A stretch of DNA of 64,000 nucleotides, taken from NCBI RefSeq assembly GCF_003626635.1, contig NZ_RAZT01000009.1, positions 308,724 to 372,723 on the forward strand, read 5' to 3'. Under the pieces are notes generated by a model that had not been told where the DNA came from, did not search any database, and worked only from the letters and a program-made list of their open reading frames with translations. This DNA comes from Micromonospora musae (GTDB lineage: Bacteria > Actinomycetota > Actinomycetes > Mycobacteriales > Micromonosporaceae). Made by a program: the position numbers and the translations under genes. Below are positions 1 through 8,696 of this stretch, piece by piece. Within the stretch, counting starts at the first letter, position 1, and each line of letters opens with the position of its first letter.

Positions 1-1178
1 CGCTGGTCGCCGGGCGGGGGGCCGACCGCGAGGCCCGGCTGGCCGCCCGGATCCGCAACACGAAACGGCTGCTCACCACCGCCGCGTTGATCATGTCGGT
101 CTACCTGCTGCTGACCACGTTCGTCACCACGGTGCTCATCCCGGCGGAGGCGTTCCGGGCGGGCGGCCCGGCCAGCGGGCGGGCGCTGGCCTACCTGGCC
201 CACGCCCACCTGGGCGAGGTCTTCGGCACGCTGTACGACATCAGCAGCGTGCTCATCCTCTGGTTCGCCGGCGCCTCGGCGATGGCTGGCCTGATCAACA
301 TCGTGCCGCGCTACCTGCCGTCCTACGGCATGGCGCCGGACTGGGCGCGGGCGATCCGCCCCGTGGTGCTCGTCTACACCCTGGTCAGCGTCGCGATCAC
401 GCTCGCCTTCCGGGCGGACGTCAACGCGCAGGCCGGCGCGTACGCCACGGGGATCCTGGCGATGATGGTCTCCGGCGCGACAGCGGTGAGCATCGCCGCG
501 CTGCGCCGGCAGCGGCGGAGAGCCGCTGCCGGCTTCACGGTGCTCACCCTCGTGCTGCTGTACGCCCTCGGCGACAACATCGTCGAGCACCCGGACGGGA
601 TCGCCATCTCCAGCCTCTTCATCCTCGCCATCATCGTGGTCTCCCTGATCTCCCGGGTGACCCGGACCACCGAGCTGCGGGCGGAGCGCATCGAGTTCGA
701 CGAGGCGGCCCGACGGTTCGTCGCCGAGTCGGTGGCGCACGACGGGCGGCTGCACCTGATCGCCAACAAGCGCGACAGCGGCGCGTTGAAGGAGTACACG
801 CTCAAGGAGCGGGCGCAGCGGGCGATGAACCCGGTGCCCGGTGCGGCGGACGTGCTCTTCCTCGAGATCGACGTCATCGACCCGTCGGGGTTCAGCCATG
901 TACTGCGGGTGCACGGGGTGGAGGTGGGCGGGTTCCGGGTGCTGCGGGCCAGCAGCCCGGCGGCCCCGAACGCGATCGCCGCGATCCTGCTGGCGCTGCG
1001 GGACGTCACCGGCGTCCGGCCGCACGCCCACTTCGAGTGGTCGGAGGGGAGTCCGATCGGGCACCTGCTGCGGTACCTGATCCTCGGGCGTGGCGACACC
1101 CCGCCGGTGGTCCGGGAGATCATCCGCCGCTGCGAGCCAGACCCCGCCCGCCGCCCCGGGATCCACGTCGGCGGCTGA
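1..1178 (+). CDS. APC-type amino acid transporter, 3' part only
   Basis: The reading frame is open from the left edge of the window, so the true start lies upstream. What is visible begins with a charged loop, followed by roughly five or six hydrophobic segments, then a soluble tail of about 150 residues ending GIHVGG. The membrane part resembles the C-terminal half of APC-superfamily amino acid permeases, as judged by helix spacing and loop composition. The soluble tail has no motif I can name. A TTG at 87 could act as a start in principle, but the upstream codons are in frame and read as normal protein. Family assignment is moderate because the substrate-binding N-terminal helices are missing. 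The next gene starts 210 bp downstream. Confidence 0.6.
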   Translation, partial: LVAGRGADREARLAARIRNTKRLLTTAALIMSVYLLLTTFVTTVLIPAEAFRAGGPASGRALAYLAHAHLGEVFGTLYDISSVLILWFAGASAMAGLINIVPRYLPSYGMAPDWARAIRPVVLVYTLVSVAITLAFRADVNAQAGAYATGILAMMVSGATAVSIAALRRQRRRAAAGFTVLTLVLLYALGDNIVEHPDGIAISSLFILAIIVVSLISRVTRTTELRAERIEFDEAARRFVAESVAHDGRLHLIANKRDSGALKEYTLKERAQRAMNPVPGAADVLFLEIDVIDPSGFSHVLRVHGVEVGGFRVLRASSPAAPNAIAAILLALRDVTGVRPHAHFEWSEGSPIGHLLRYLILGRGDTPPVVREIIRRCEPDPARRPGIHVGG

Positions 1179-1244
1179 GCGTCCGGCGTGCCGCCGTCAC
1201 AGTGGCCAGGTCGTCTGCCTCCTTTTCGGGTCAACCGCGACCAG

Positions 1245-1273
1245 GAACACGAATAGTACGATTATTCATGTTC
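1245..1273. promoter_or_regulatory. AT-rich inverted repeat upstream of the beta-helix gene
   Basis: GAACACGAATA (1245-1255) and TATTCATGTTC (1263-1273) are inverted copies, 10 of 11 positions pairing, with a 7-nt spacer. It is a conspicuously AT-rich spot in a very GC-rich sequence, about 115 bp before the start at 1388. It could be an operator or part of a promoter; the binding protein is unknown. Confidence 0.4.
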
Positions 1274-1387
1274 GGGCGGAGCTGTCCGTATTGCGTCCGT
1301 AACGTGGCTTTCGGTGGTTGACGGGACGTCGCTCACCCCGCGCCCGGTTTGGCGCGGCCAGGTCAGGCAGCCAGGAAGGCGGAAGAG

Positions 1388-3160
1388 ATGTCGACGTACG
1401 AAGGGAGCCGGCGGGCAGCACGACCCGGCCGGCCCCGTTGGTTAGTGACCGGAGGGCTGCTCGCGGGCAGCCTGGTCGTGGGCGCGGTGGGGGTCAGTGG
1501 CGTCGCGGCGGCGGCCGGTGACCCAGATCGGCCCATCATCGACGCGGCGAGTGACCGTGTCGGTCGGCCGGACGCCCGGATTGCCGGTGGCCCCGGGACA
1601 GGGCGTCATCCGGTGGTGCAGGTGCCCTGCGACGCGGAGAAGCTCGTGGCGGCGCTCGTGAAGGCCAACGCGGAGGGTGGCGGATCGCTGCGGCTCGCGC
1701 CGAAGTGCAGGTACACGCTGACCCAGGCGTTCGCGCAGCCCGACGACTACGACGGCGGAATCCGAGACGCACGGGAGGCGGCCGACGCCGCCGAGAATGC
1801 GGGCGGCGCGGCCGCGACCCCGGGTGCTGCGGCTGAGAGTCCGGCCACTGTGGCTGAGAGTCCGGCTGCTGCGGCCGCGACCCCGGCTGCTGTGGCTGAG
1901 AGTCCGGCTGCTGCGGCCGCGACCCCGGCTGCTGTGGCTGAGAGTCCGGCTGCTGTGGCTGAGAGCCCGGGTCCTGTGGTGGAGAGCCCGAGCGGTGTGG
2001 CGGAGAGCCCGGGTCCTGTGGTGCAGAGCCCGGGTCCTGGGGTGGAGACCCCGGGTCCTGGGGCCGAGACCCCGGGTGCTGGGGCCGAGACTCCCGGCGA
2101 CGTGGCCGAGACTCCTGGCGACGAGGAGGCTCCCCCGCGCAACCTGGCGGACGACAAGGCCGGCCTCCCGGTGATCTACCAACCGATCATCATCGACGGG
2201 GCCGGAGCGATCATCGAGCGTGACAAGCAGGCCGAGGAGTTCCGCTTCTTCACCGTCCGCGACGGCGGCGAGTTGTTCCTCCGCGATGTCGAGCTGCGCA
2301 ACGGGCGCTCCAAGATCGAGGGTGGCGCCATCCACATCGTGCACGGCGCGACCGCCGTCGTCGAGCGCGTCACCGTCACCAGCAACACCTCGCTCTCCAA
2401 GGACGGCGGAGGCGGCGGCATCTTCAACGACGGCAACCTCGTGGCCTCTGACATCCGGTTCGTCGGAAACAGCGCGGCCGGCGCCGAGGGCAAGGGCGGG
2501 GGCCTGCTCAACGGCGGCGTGCTGACGCTGCGCAACTCGGAGTTCCACCGCAACAGCGCCAACGCGTACGGCGGCGGCCTGGGCAACTTCCGTGGCGCGG
2601 CGGACGTCGAGGGCACCACGTTCACCCAGAACAGCGCGGTGCAGGGTGGCGGCATCGCCAGCTTCTCGGCCCGTACCAAGGTCCTCGACACCGAGGTGCT
2701 CGGCAACACGGCCCAGATCGGCGGCGGCGTCGCCAACTCCGACGCGGTGATCGTGCTGCGTGGAATGACGATCCGGGACAACACCTCCACCGTCAAGGGC
2801 GGCGGCATCTCGACGACCCAGGGCCTGCTCCCACTGGACGACAGTGTGGTGGCCGGCAACACGACCCACGGCCACGGCGGTGGCATCTACGCCGAGAAGT
2901 CCAACCTGCTCGTGCGTGGCAGCGACGTCGCCGACAACGAGGCGGCCGGTGACGCCTCGAAGGGTGGCGGAATCTACGCGACCGCTGGTCAGTTGTCCGT
3001 TTACACCACCAACGTCGTCAGCAACAACGCGACCGGGCAGCCGGGCGGTCTCTTCGTCGAGCGGGCGCAGGTCCGCATCGACGACGAGAGCGTCCTCACC
3101 GGCAATGAGCAGACCAACTGCGTGGGCAGCACCACGCCGGTGGCCAACTGCTTCCGCTGA
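1388..3160 (+). CDS. Secreted right-handed beta-helix repeat protein with heptapeptide linker
   Basis: Predicted exported protein of 590 residues. An N-terminal Arg-rich stretch and a hydrophobic segment (GGLLAGSLVVGAVGVSGVAA, about residues 22-41) form a signal peptide or anchor. Residues 142-246 are a low-complexity linker of 15 heptapeptides of the type AESPAAV. From about residue 300 the protein has repeated Gly-rich turns such as GGGIFN, GGGLLNGG, GGGLGN, GGGIAS and GGGIYA spaced 20-25 residues apart. This is the pattern of right-handed parallel beta-helix proteins of the polymorphic-outer-membrane-protein or pectate-lyase-like type. I chose the ATG at 1388 because a GGAAGGCGGAAGAG purine tract sits just before it. 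No catalytic residues can be assigned; a surface adhesin or polysaccharide-binding protein is as likely as an enzyme. Confidence 0.75.
   Translation: MSTYEGSRRAARPGRPRWLVTGGLLAGSLVVGAVGVSGVAAAAGDPDRPIIDAASDRVGRPDARIAGGPGTGRHPVVQVPCDAEKLVAALVKANAEGGGSLRLAPKCRYTLTQAFAQPDDYDGGIRDAREAADAAENAGGAAATPGAAAESPATVAESPAAAAATPAAVAESPAAAAATPAAVAESPAAVAESPGPVVESPSGVAESPGPVVQSPGPGVETPGPGAETPGAGAETPGDVAETPGDEEAPPRNLADDKAGLPVIYQPIIIDGAGAIIERDKQAEEFRFFTVRDGGELFLRDVELRNGRSKIEGGAIHIVHGATAVVERVTVTSNTSLSKDGGGGGIFNDGNLVASDIRFVGNSAAGAEGKGGGLLNGGVLTLRNSEFHRNSANAYGGGLGNFRGAADVEGTTFTQNSAVQGGGIASFSARTKVLDTEVLGNTAQIGGGVANSDAVIVLRGMTIRDNTSTVKGGGISTTQGLLPLDDSVVAGNTTHGHGGGIYAEKSNLLVRGSDVADNEAAGDASKGGGIYATAGQLSVYTTNVVSNNATGQPGGLFVERAQVRIDDESVLTGNEQTNCVGSTTPVANCFR
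1811..2125 (+). repeat. 15-copy 21-bp in-frame tandem repeat
   Basis: Fifteen consecutive 21-bp units, each coding for a heptapeptide of the form A-E-S/T-P-A/G-x-V/A. Units near the left (1832-1957) are nearly identical or alternate between two forms (gctgagagtccggctgctgtg-like and gccgcgaccccg-like). Units to the right drift to GPVVESP and GAGAETP. The period keeps the frame. The region forms a linker between the N-terminal domain and the beta-helix and is probably length-variable between strains. Confidence 0.9.
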
Positions 3161-3180
3161 CGGCGATCGGCGTACGACAC

Positions 3181-3237
3181 GGCGCACCCGGACGCGCGCG
3201 ACGGTCCCGACGACCGTCCCGGGCGGACGGGTGCGCC
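3181..3237 (+). terminator. Nested hairpin after the beta-helix gene
   Basis: Outer arms GGCGCACCCG (3181-3190) and CGGGTGCGCC (3228-3237), inner arms GACGGTC (3200-3206) and GACCGTC (3212-3218). It starts 20 bp after the stop at 3160. No T-tract is present, as is common for actinomycete terminators. Confidence 0.55.
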
Positions 3238-3298
3238 CTGCCGTGCTCAACCGAGGGCGCGCAGCCGGCCGGCGTTGGAGACGTGTTCCGGGACAGTG

Positions 3299-3327
3299 CC
3301 GGCGCGCGCCGTAACGGCGCGCGCCGG
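3299..3327. terminator. Hairpin between convergent genes
   Basis: A perfect 13-bp stem, CCGGCGCGCGCCG and CGGCGCGCGCCGG, with a 3-nt loop (TAA). It lies 20 bp beyond the stop of the leftward gene at 3348 and between two convergent genes. Confidence 0.6.
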
Positions 3328-3347
3328 GTGGGGGAGCGGACCGGGGC

Positions 3348-3554
3348 CTACTTGGACGGTTCCGGCAGCTCACAGTCGATCTTCGGGTTGGCGCCGATGT
3401 AGTTCAGCGGGCCCGCCACGATCGTCACCAGGATGGTGCCCGCCTCCGCGCAGTTGGTGTCGTCGCCGCCGTAGTAGCCCCGCTGCCCGGCGGCGATCGC
3501 GCCGATGATCAGCCAGATCACGACCAGGATTCCGAGTATCGAGGTGCCCCGCAT
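3348..3554 (-). CDS. Small membrane protein, 68 aa, unknown
   Basis: The protein begins MRGTSILGILVVIWLIIGAI, a single hydrophobic helix right at the N terminus. It continues with a short Gly/Tyr loop and a second moderately hydrophobic stretch (TILVTIVAGPLNYIGANPKI). Two cysteines (residues 35 and 61) flank the second stretch and could pair outside the membrane. The ATG at 3554 is preceded by CTCAGGAGGCACGCC, a near-perfect ribosome binding site, so a longer upstream extension is not needed. It resembles small actinobacterial membrane proteins of unknown role, and I cannot name a family. Confidence 0.7.
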   Translation of the reverse strand: MRGTSILGILVVIWLIIGAIAAGQRGYYGGDDTNCAEAGTILVTIVAGPLNYIGANPKIDCELPEPSK

Positions 3555-3805
3555 GGCGTGCCTCCTGAGGGGGTTGTGGTGGGTGAGTGCAGCGGATGTA
3601 CCCAACCGCCTCGATTCGCTAACGGTGCCGCCGATCGGCGACACCTGCGGGCCGTCCGGCTGGTCCTGGGCGGGCCGGTGGTACGAGTCCGCATCGGTCG
3701 GCCGCACCGGATCGGACGTGGCCACTATCGGATCGAGGACGATCTCCACGCCGCCGGCCGTGGCCGACGTAGAACTGGCCTCACGGCGCTCGCCGAGGAG
3801 GAGCC

Positions 3806-4633
3806 ATGCAGATCCGGACCCCGACCCGGTACATCGACCACCCCGCCGATGTGGCCTTCGCGGCCCGTGCGCTGGCCGACGGTGTGGTCGTCGCGGTGGC
3901 CTTCGCGAACTTCTACGCCCTCGTCGCGCGCCCCGACGAGGAGTGCGTACGCCGGCTCAACCTGGCCAAGGGGCGACCGGCGGACCAGGTGGGCAGCGTC
4001 ACCGTGGCCGCCTACCGGACACCGTCCGTCTTCGACTGGTCCCGGATCTCACCCCGGCTGCCCGAGCGGCGGGTACGCGCCCTGATGGAGATCCTGTACG
4101 GGGCCGGGCCGTTCGGGTTCCGTGGCCCGGCCGCCGACCGGCTGCCCGACCACCTCACGCGGCACGACCGGGGAATCCGCACCGCGCAGGTGATCGCGCC
4201 GGGGGCGCTCTGCCCGTCGAACGCCTTCCTGGAGCGGGCGGCGGCCGAGGCCGGGGTGGACCATCTCGCCATCACCTCGGCGAACCGGTCCCGGCACCTG
4301 ACGGGCGTCGACGAGGAGCCCGCGCACTGGAAGGCCGACGGCATCGCGGCCGACTTCGCCCACCTGCCCGACCTCGTCCTGCTCGCACACCGTGACGAGC
4401 CGGCCGCCCGCGCCGCGTACCCGGCCTATCTGCCCAACTCGGTAACCCTGCTCTCGTTCCACCGGCCGGAGGGGGAGCGCGAGGAGCCGCCGGTGCTCAT
4501 CGTGGACCGGCACGGTTCGCTCCACGTCGACCGGGTGCGCCGGGCCGCCGCCCCGCTCGGGCTCCAGGTGCGCCTCGGCGCCACCGCCGGGCAGCGCCTG
4601 CCGGTGCGGGCGTACGACGGCGCGTTGGTGTGA
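3806..4633 (+). CDS. YrdC/Sua5-like domain protein (divergent)
   Basis: 275 residues. YrdC-domain landmarks are visible: LAKGRPADQ (residues 52-60), corresponding to the AKGRP motif, and LAITSANRS (about residues 151-159), corresponding to the conserved SxN motif. YrdC/Sua5 proteins make threonylcarbamoyl-AMP for the t6A37 modification of tRNA. The usual N-terminal PTDTVYGL motif is replaced by AFANFYALV, so this is probably a paralogue with an altered substrate and not the housekeeping tRNA enzyme. The ATG at 3806 has GAGGAGGAGCC just upstream. No functional partner is adjacent: the neighbours are a small membrane gene and a convergent LtrA gene. I see the fold signature, but the function is inferred only. 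Confidence 0.6.
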   Translation: MQIRTPTRYIDHPADVAFAARALADGVVVAVAFANFYALVARPDEECVRRLNLAKGRPADQVGSVTVAAYRTPSVFDWSRISPRLPERRVRALMEILYGAGPFGFRGPAADRLPDHLTRHDRGIRTAQVIAPGALCPSNAFLERAAAEAGVDHLAITSANRSRHLTGVDEEPAHWKADGIAADFAHLPDLVLLAHRDEPAARAAYPAYLPNSVTLLSFHRPEGEREEPPVLIVDRHGSLHVDRVRRAAAPLGLQVRLGATAGQRLPVRAYDGALV

Positions 4634-4712
4634 CCCGCCGGGGTGGGTGAGCCGCTCGGCTCGCCGTCGCCGGGCCGTGACGGTGACCGACGGTGGCGCT
4701 GGTCGGCCTTGG

Positions 4713-5918
4713 TCAGTGCGCCGGGGCCGGCGCCTCGGGTGGCCGTCCCCAGCTACGCCGGACGTCCGTGACCGCCACCCCGGCGAGCACCAGCATGGCA
4801 CCGAGCGAGGTGAACACCGGCGGCAGGAAGATCACGATCGGCGCGATGGCGAGCAGCGCCAGCAGCCCACCGGGGCGGGAGTTGGAGACCCGGCTGAAGA
4901 CCTCGTACTCGAAGGCCGCCCGTCCGGCGAGGAAGAGCGCCGGGCCGCCGAGGATGACCGCGACCCAGGCCGGCGGCACCGAGCCGTCCTGCGGATGCAG
5001 CACCAGGTCGAAGCCGGTCGCCGTGGTGACCACCCCGGCGATCATCACCAGGTGGGTGTACGGGGCGGTGTAGAGGAACTTGCTCGGTGACCGCGACCGT
5101 TCGATGGCGACGGGGAGCAGTTCGCCGGACTTGTGCACGTAGATCCGCCAGAGCAGCAGCGTGGTGGCGAACGCGATCGCGAAGGACCCGCTGTTCTTCC
5201 AGCCCGCGTGCGCCGGACTGAACATCAACCCGATGGTGAGGACGGCGTCGCCCAACGCGATGATGAAGAACTGCTGGTAGCGCTCGGCCAGGTGCTCGGA
5301 GGTGACGCTGCGCTGCGCCATCGGCACCACCCCGAGGCCCGGCACCGGGTACGCGAGGCGGAACCCGCCGTAGTCGATGGCGAGCGCGACCGCCCAGCAC
5401 ACCGCACGCCAATGATCCTCGACGTATCCGCCGATGATCCACGGCACGGCCGAGACGGCGAACCAGGTGAAGATCCGCAGTGCGCGCCGGCGGGTCTCGG
5501 GGGCGTGTCGGACGGTGGGTATGAGGAAGAGGCCCCGGCCGAGGTGGATCGCCACGTACGTGCCGGCGAAGACGAGGCCGCTGTCGCCGAACGCCTCGGG
5601 GATGGCGGTCGTCATCAGCAGGACGCCGAACATGACATGCACGATCAGCAGCTTGATCTCGGGCCGCTCGGGGTCGTACAGGTCGGTGACGAGGGTGGTG
5701 ATGGACCAGGTCCACCACACGGCGGCGAGCATGATGAGCGACTGCGCCGCGCGGTACCAGTCCAGCCCGTCGACCATGCCCTTGGAGATGAGGGCGAGCG
5801 CGACCACGTAGACCAGGTCGAAGAAGAGTTCGAGCAGGGTGACCCGGCGAGGGCCCTCCGGGTCGCGTACCGGCGCGCGCCGTCGCCGCGGCGCCGGTTC
5901 CGGCGTGGCGGTCGGCAC
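4713..5918 (-). CDS. Low-temperature-requirement protein A (LtrA) family membrane protein
   Basis: 401 residues. After a basic, proline-rich N terminus comes the LtrA signature VTLLELFFDLVYVVALALIS (about residues 27-46), followed by around ten hydrophobic segments with the aromatic and charged residues typical of the family (for example WWTWSITTLVTDLYDPERPEIK, in two parts). LtrA was named from Listeria low-temperature growth mutants; the molecular function in actinobacteria is unknown. The GTG at 5918 is preceded by GGGAGCCGACC. The gene lies alone between a hairpin at 6041-6088 and the convergent YrdC-like gene. Confidence 0.85.
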   Translation of the reverse strand: MPTATPEPAPRRRRAPVRDPEGPRRVTLLELFFDLVYVVALALISKGMVDGLDWYRAAQSLIMLAAVWWTWSITTLVTDLYDPERPEIKLLIVHVMFGVLLMTTAIPEAFGDSGLVFAGTYVAIHLGRGLFLIPTVRHAPETRRRALRIFTWFAVSAVPWIIGGYVEDHWRAVCWAVALAIDYGGFRLAYPVPGLGVVPMAQRSVTSEHLAERYQQFFIIALGDAVLTIGLMFSPAHAGWKNSGSFAIAFATTLLLWRIYVHKSGELLPVAIERSRSPSKFLYTAPYTHLVMIAGVVTTATGFDLVLHPQDGSVPPAWVAVILGGPALFLAGRAAFEYEVFSRVSNSRPGGLLALLAIAPIVIFLPPVFTSLGAMLVLAGVAVTDVRRSWGRPPEAPAPAH

Positions 5919-6040
5919 GGTCGGCTCCCGGTTACCAGGTCGGGTCGGCAGGCCCTTCGGCCCCTCCGCCTGACCGTAGCGACGTCAGCCGCGACGTACG
6001 CCCGATTCGCTTTCCTTGCTTCGGGCGACGGCCGCCGAGC

Positions 6041-6088
6041 CCCGGTTCCGTGCCGGCGGGACGAGCCGCCCGCCGGCACGGAACCGGG
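6041..6088 (-). terminator. Strong hairpin after the HhH protein gene
   Basis: A perfect 20-bp stem, CCCGGTTCCGTGCCGGCGGG at 6041-6060 and its complement at 6069-6088, with an 8-nt loop. It begins 7 bp past the stop of the leftward gene at 6095, so it is the likely terminator of that gene. Confidence 0.8.
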
Positions 6089-6094
6089 ACGATG

Positions 6095-7129
6095 TCACGC
6101 CTCGCTCGCGCCGGTCGGCGCGGTCGTCGCCTCGTCCGGTGCGGTGGCGAGCAGCCGCGCCTGCTGCGGCCAGGTGGCCAGGCCCGGCGCGGCCCGCAGG
6201 CCGGCACCCCGGATCAGCTCGCGCAGCGCGGGCTCGTCGAGGTCGGCCAGCTGCCGGTAGGTCCGGACCCCGGCGGCCTGTAGCGCCGCGGCCATCTTCG
6301 GTCCGACGCCCTGGATCCGGCGGAAGTCGTCCACCTCGACCGAGGTCGCGGCGACCGGACGGACCGGCGGGGTGGCGACCGGGGAGGGCCGGGTCGGCGG
6401 CTCGGCTCGCTCGTCGTCCACGGCCGTCGACTCCTCGGCGGTCGTGGCGACCGGAGCCGGTGCGGCCCGCTCGGGCTGGTTCGGCGGCACGAGCGCCCCG
6501 AACGGAAGGGCCGCGGAGGACGCGGTGACCGCCGGTTCGGCGCCCGGCGTCGCGGCGTCGGCCGGTTCGGCGACGACGGCCTCGGTCGGTTCGGCGGCGA
6601 CAAGCTCGCCGGTCGCCGGCTCCGGCTCGGGAAGGCTCGCCACCGGCTGCGGCTCGGGAAGGCTCGCCACCGGCTCCGGCTCGGAAGCGATCGTCGCCGG
6701 CTCGTCGGCGCCGGCCGACCCGGTCGCGTCGAGCCGCTCGGCCTCCGGCGCGGAACGCGGCGCGACGACGGGGGCGGGACCGTCGGTCAGCGCCATGTCC
6801 GCCGGGTCGACGTCGGACACCGGCGGGACGCCGGTCGTCGCCACCTCCTCCGGCAACGCCGCCCCGGCGTCGCCCCGCTCGGCGGGCACGGTCGTCTCGT
6901 CGGCGACCGCCGTCGGCGCCGGGTCGATCGTCGCCACCGGCTGTTCGGCATCGGTGACCGCGGCCGGCGCCGGAGGGGCGAGCACAGCCGTCGTGGCGGC
7001 CGGAGCGGCGTCCACGGTGGCCGGATCGGGCTTCCGCGCGTCGCGCCGACCACGCAGGAACCAGCCGCCCGCCAGACCGATCAGCAGGGCGAGTATCACT
7101 GTCAGCGACTGCCCGAAGGACCACGCCAC
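6095..7129 (-). CDS. Membrane-anchored helix-hairpin-helix protein
   Basis: 344 residues from a GTG at 7129, chosen because GGGAGGT ends 4-5 nt before it. A single transmembrane helix (FGQSLTVILALLIGLAGGWF) lies at residues 5-24. A long Ala/Pro/Glu/Val-rich region of about 230 residues follows and is probably disordered. The last 75 residues carry a helix-hairpin-helix motif (DFRRIQGVGPKMAAALQAAG and a second helix pair to WPQQARLLA), similar to the C-terminal domain of COG3743-type proteins. The visible features suggest a DNA- or protein-binding HhH module tethered to the membrane. Near-identical in-frame stretches (VASLPEPQP, VASLPEPEP) show the linker grew by duplication. No enzymatic residues were seen. 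Confidence 0.75.
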   Translation of the reverse strand: MAWSFGQSLTVILALLIGLAGGWFLRGRRDARKPDPATVDAAPAATTAVLAPPAPAAVTDAEQPVATIDPAPTAVADETTVPAERGDAGAALPEEVATTGVPPVSDVDPADMALTDGPAPVVAPRSAPEAERLDATGSAGADEPATIASEPEPVASLPEPQPVASLPEPEPATGELVAAEPTEAVVAEPADAATPGAEPAVTASSAALPFGALVPPNQPERAAPAPVATTAEESTAVDDERAEPPTRPSPVATPPVRPVAATSVEVDDFRRIQGVGPKMAAALQAAGVRTYRQLADLDEPALRELIRGAGLRAAPGLATWPQQARLLATAPDEATTAPTGASEA

Positions 7130-7296
7130 GGCAGACCTCCCTCTCACCTCGTCGAGTCATAACGTGGGAAAAACTCGCCGCAGCTTCGCATACGCGCGGC
7201 TGCGGCGGTCGGGAGGCTCGGGGTCGTACCGGGAAGGGGGAGAGGTTCGGCACCGACGGTCTGCCGGCCGTGACTGAACGTGCCGACTGGACGGCG

Positions 7297-7328
7297 ACGA
7301 CCCCGGCGCGTGGCGGCGCCGGGGTCGT
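7297..7328 (-). terminator. Hairpin after the polyketide monooxygenase gene
   Basis: A 13-bp stem, ACGACCCCGGCGC and GCGCCGGGGTCGT, with a 6-nt loop. It begins 11 bp past the stop of the leftward gene at 7340 and marks the left edge of the polyketide cluster. Confidence 0.7.
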
Positions 7329-7339
7329 GCCGGACGGGC

Positions 7340-8689
7340 TCAGTCCTCCTCGTCCCGATAGGTGTAGAAGTCGTCCACGAAGTTGCGGCGCAGCCGGGGC
7401 ACCCGACTGGTGACGCCGAAGTAGCCGCGCGCCCCGAGCAGCGCGAGCCGGCCGACGACCGGCTTGTACATCCGGTCGTCCCCGTTCGTGCCGCTGCGGT
7501 TGAGCGAGTCGGCGACCCGGGCGAACCCGTACGGCAGCATCGCCGTCTCGTAGTCGGCGACCGCCTGCAGCAAGGTCTTCCCGCCCGTGGCGGCGAGACG
7601 CAGTTGCCGGCAGAGCAGCACGGCGTCGCGCAGCGCGGTGTTCGCGCCCACCCCACGGCCCGGCGTCATGGTGTGGATGGCGTCCCCGAGCAGCGTCACC
7701 GTGCTGCTCTTCCACTGCGGCACCGGCTCGGAGGTGCTCACCCGGATCGGCAACGCGCTGGCCGGGTCGCTGCGCATCAACAGCTCCCGCAGGCGCGGAT
7801 GCCAGTTGCCGGTGAGGTCGAGCGCGACCTGCACGAGTTCGTCGCCGCGACGCTGCATCACATCGGACGGGAACCGGCGGGCGGTGCTCCACACCACGAG
7901 GTTGATGTTGTCGCGTGTCGGGTCGTGCACCCTCCCCGGCCACCGGGACAGCAGGGCCGCGTCGGCCTCGGAGACCCCGGGCTTCAGGCGACCCTCGGCG
8001 TCCCACTTGAAGTCCATCACGTGCAGCACGCCCATCATGCCGCCGGTGCCGAAGATCAACGAGATGCCGCGCTGGAGCCGCTCCGGCAGCAGCGCCCGGG
8101 TGTGCTCGGTGAGCGGGATCCGGGTCGCGATGTTGATCGTCCCGGCGTCCCGGGTGACCGCGTGCGGAAGGTACTGCCGGCGCACCGCGGAGTGCGTGCC
8201 GTCCGCGGCGACGAGCAGGTCCCCGGTCGCACTGCTCCCGTCGGCGAAGTACGCGGTGACCGTGCCGTCGTCCCGCTGCTCGTAGTGGGTGAACGTCTTG
8301 TCGAAGTGGACCACGTCCTCCATGCCGGTGAGCAGCACCTGGCGCAGCGTCATCCGGGCCACGGACCGCTCGGTGTCGACCGGGTGGGTGTCCGGGCGCA
8401 GCTCGAACGACGCGGTCCGGCGCAGGCGTTGGGTGAGGACGTTGAACCAGCGCGGGGAGCGGGCGCAGGTGGCCAGGTAGATGTCGAACAGCTCCGGCGG
8501 CAGACACTCCCGCAGCGCCCGGCTGCCGGTCGGGCCGATGCCGACCCGGTAGCCGAGCAGCCCCTCGCCGCGGGTGCGGTACCGCTCGTAGACGGCGACG
8601 CTGATCCCGGCCCGGCGTAGCCCGTGCGCCAGGCACAGGCCACCGGTCCCCGCGCCGACGATGAGCACGTGCGGCGCTGTGGCGGACAC
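7340..8689 (-). CDS. FAD-dependent aromatic monooxygenase of the polyketide cluster
   Basis: 449 residues from a GTG at 8689. The N terminus has the FAD-binding Rossmann motif VLIVGAGTGGLCLAHGL (residues 8-24). A central LLVAADGTHSAVRRQ matches the DG motif. GDAIHTMTPGRGVGANTAL is the second FAD-contact motif (GD...P..G.G.N). This is the PHBH-like class A flavin monooxygenase family, which hydroxylates aromatic polyketides in tailoring. It follows the TcmI-type cyclase gene by 7 bp and is probably co-transcribed with it. whiE-type spore pigment clusters likewise carry a hydroxylase gene in opposite orientation to the KS genes. The exact position it hydroxylates cannot be read from sequence. 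Confidence 0.88.
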   Translation of the reverse strand: MSATAPHVLIVGAGTGGLCLAHGLRRAGISVAVYERYRTRGEGLLGYRVGIGPTGSRALRECLPPELFDIYLATCARSPRWFNVLTQRLRRTASFELRPDTHPVDTERSVARMTLRQVLLTGMEDVVHFDKTFTHYEQRDDGTVTAYFADGSSATGDLLVAADGTHSAVRRQYLPHAVTRDAGTINIATRIPLTEHTRALLPERLQRGISLIFGTGGMMGVLHVMDFKWDAEGRLKPGVSEADAALLSRWPGRVHDPTRDNINLVVWSTARRFPSDVMQRRGDELVQVALDLTGNWHPRLRELLMRSDPASALPIRVSTSEPVPQWKSSTVTLLGDAIHTMTPGRGVGANTALRDAVLLCRQLRLAATGGKTLLQAVADYETAMLPYGFARVADSLNRSGTNGDDRMYKPVVGRLALLGARGYFGVTSRVPRLRRNFVDDFYTYRDEED

Positions 8690-8696
8690 GCCGGCC

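Noticed and set aside
5985..8636. Very long open frame on the minus strand across the HhH and monooxygenase genes
   Set aside because: It is a reading-frame shadow caused by high GC. It is Arg/Gly/Ala-rich, and both real genes in this stretch have recognisable domains in another frame.
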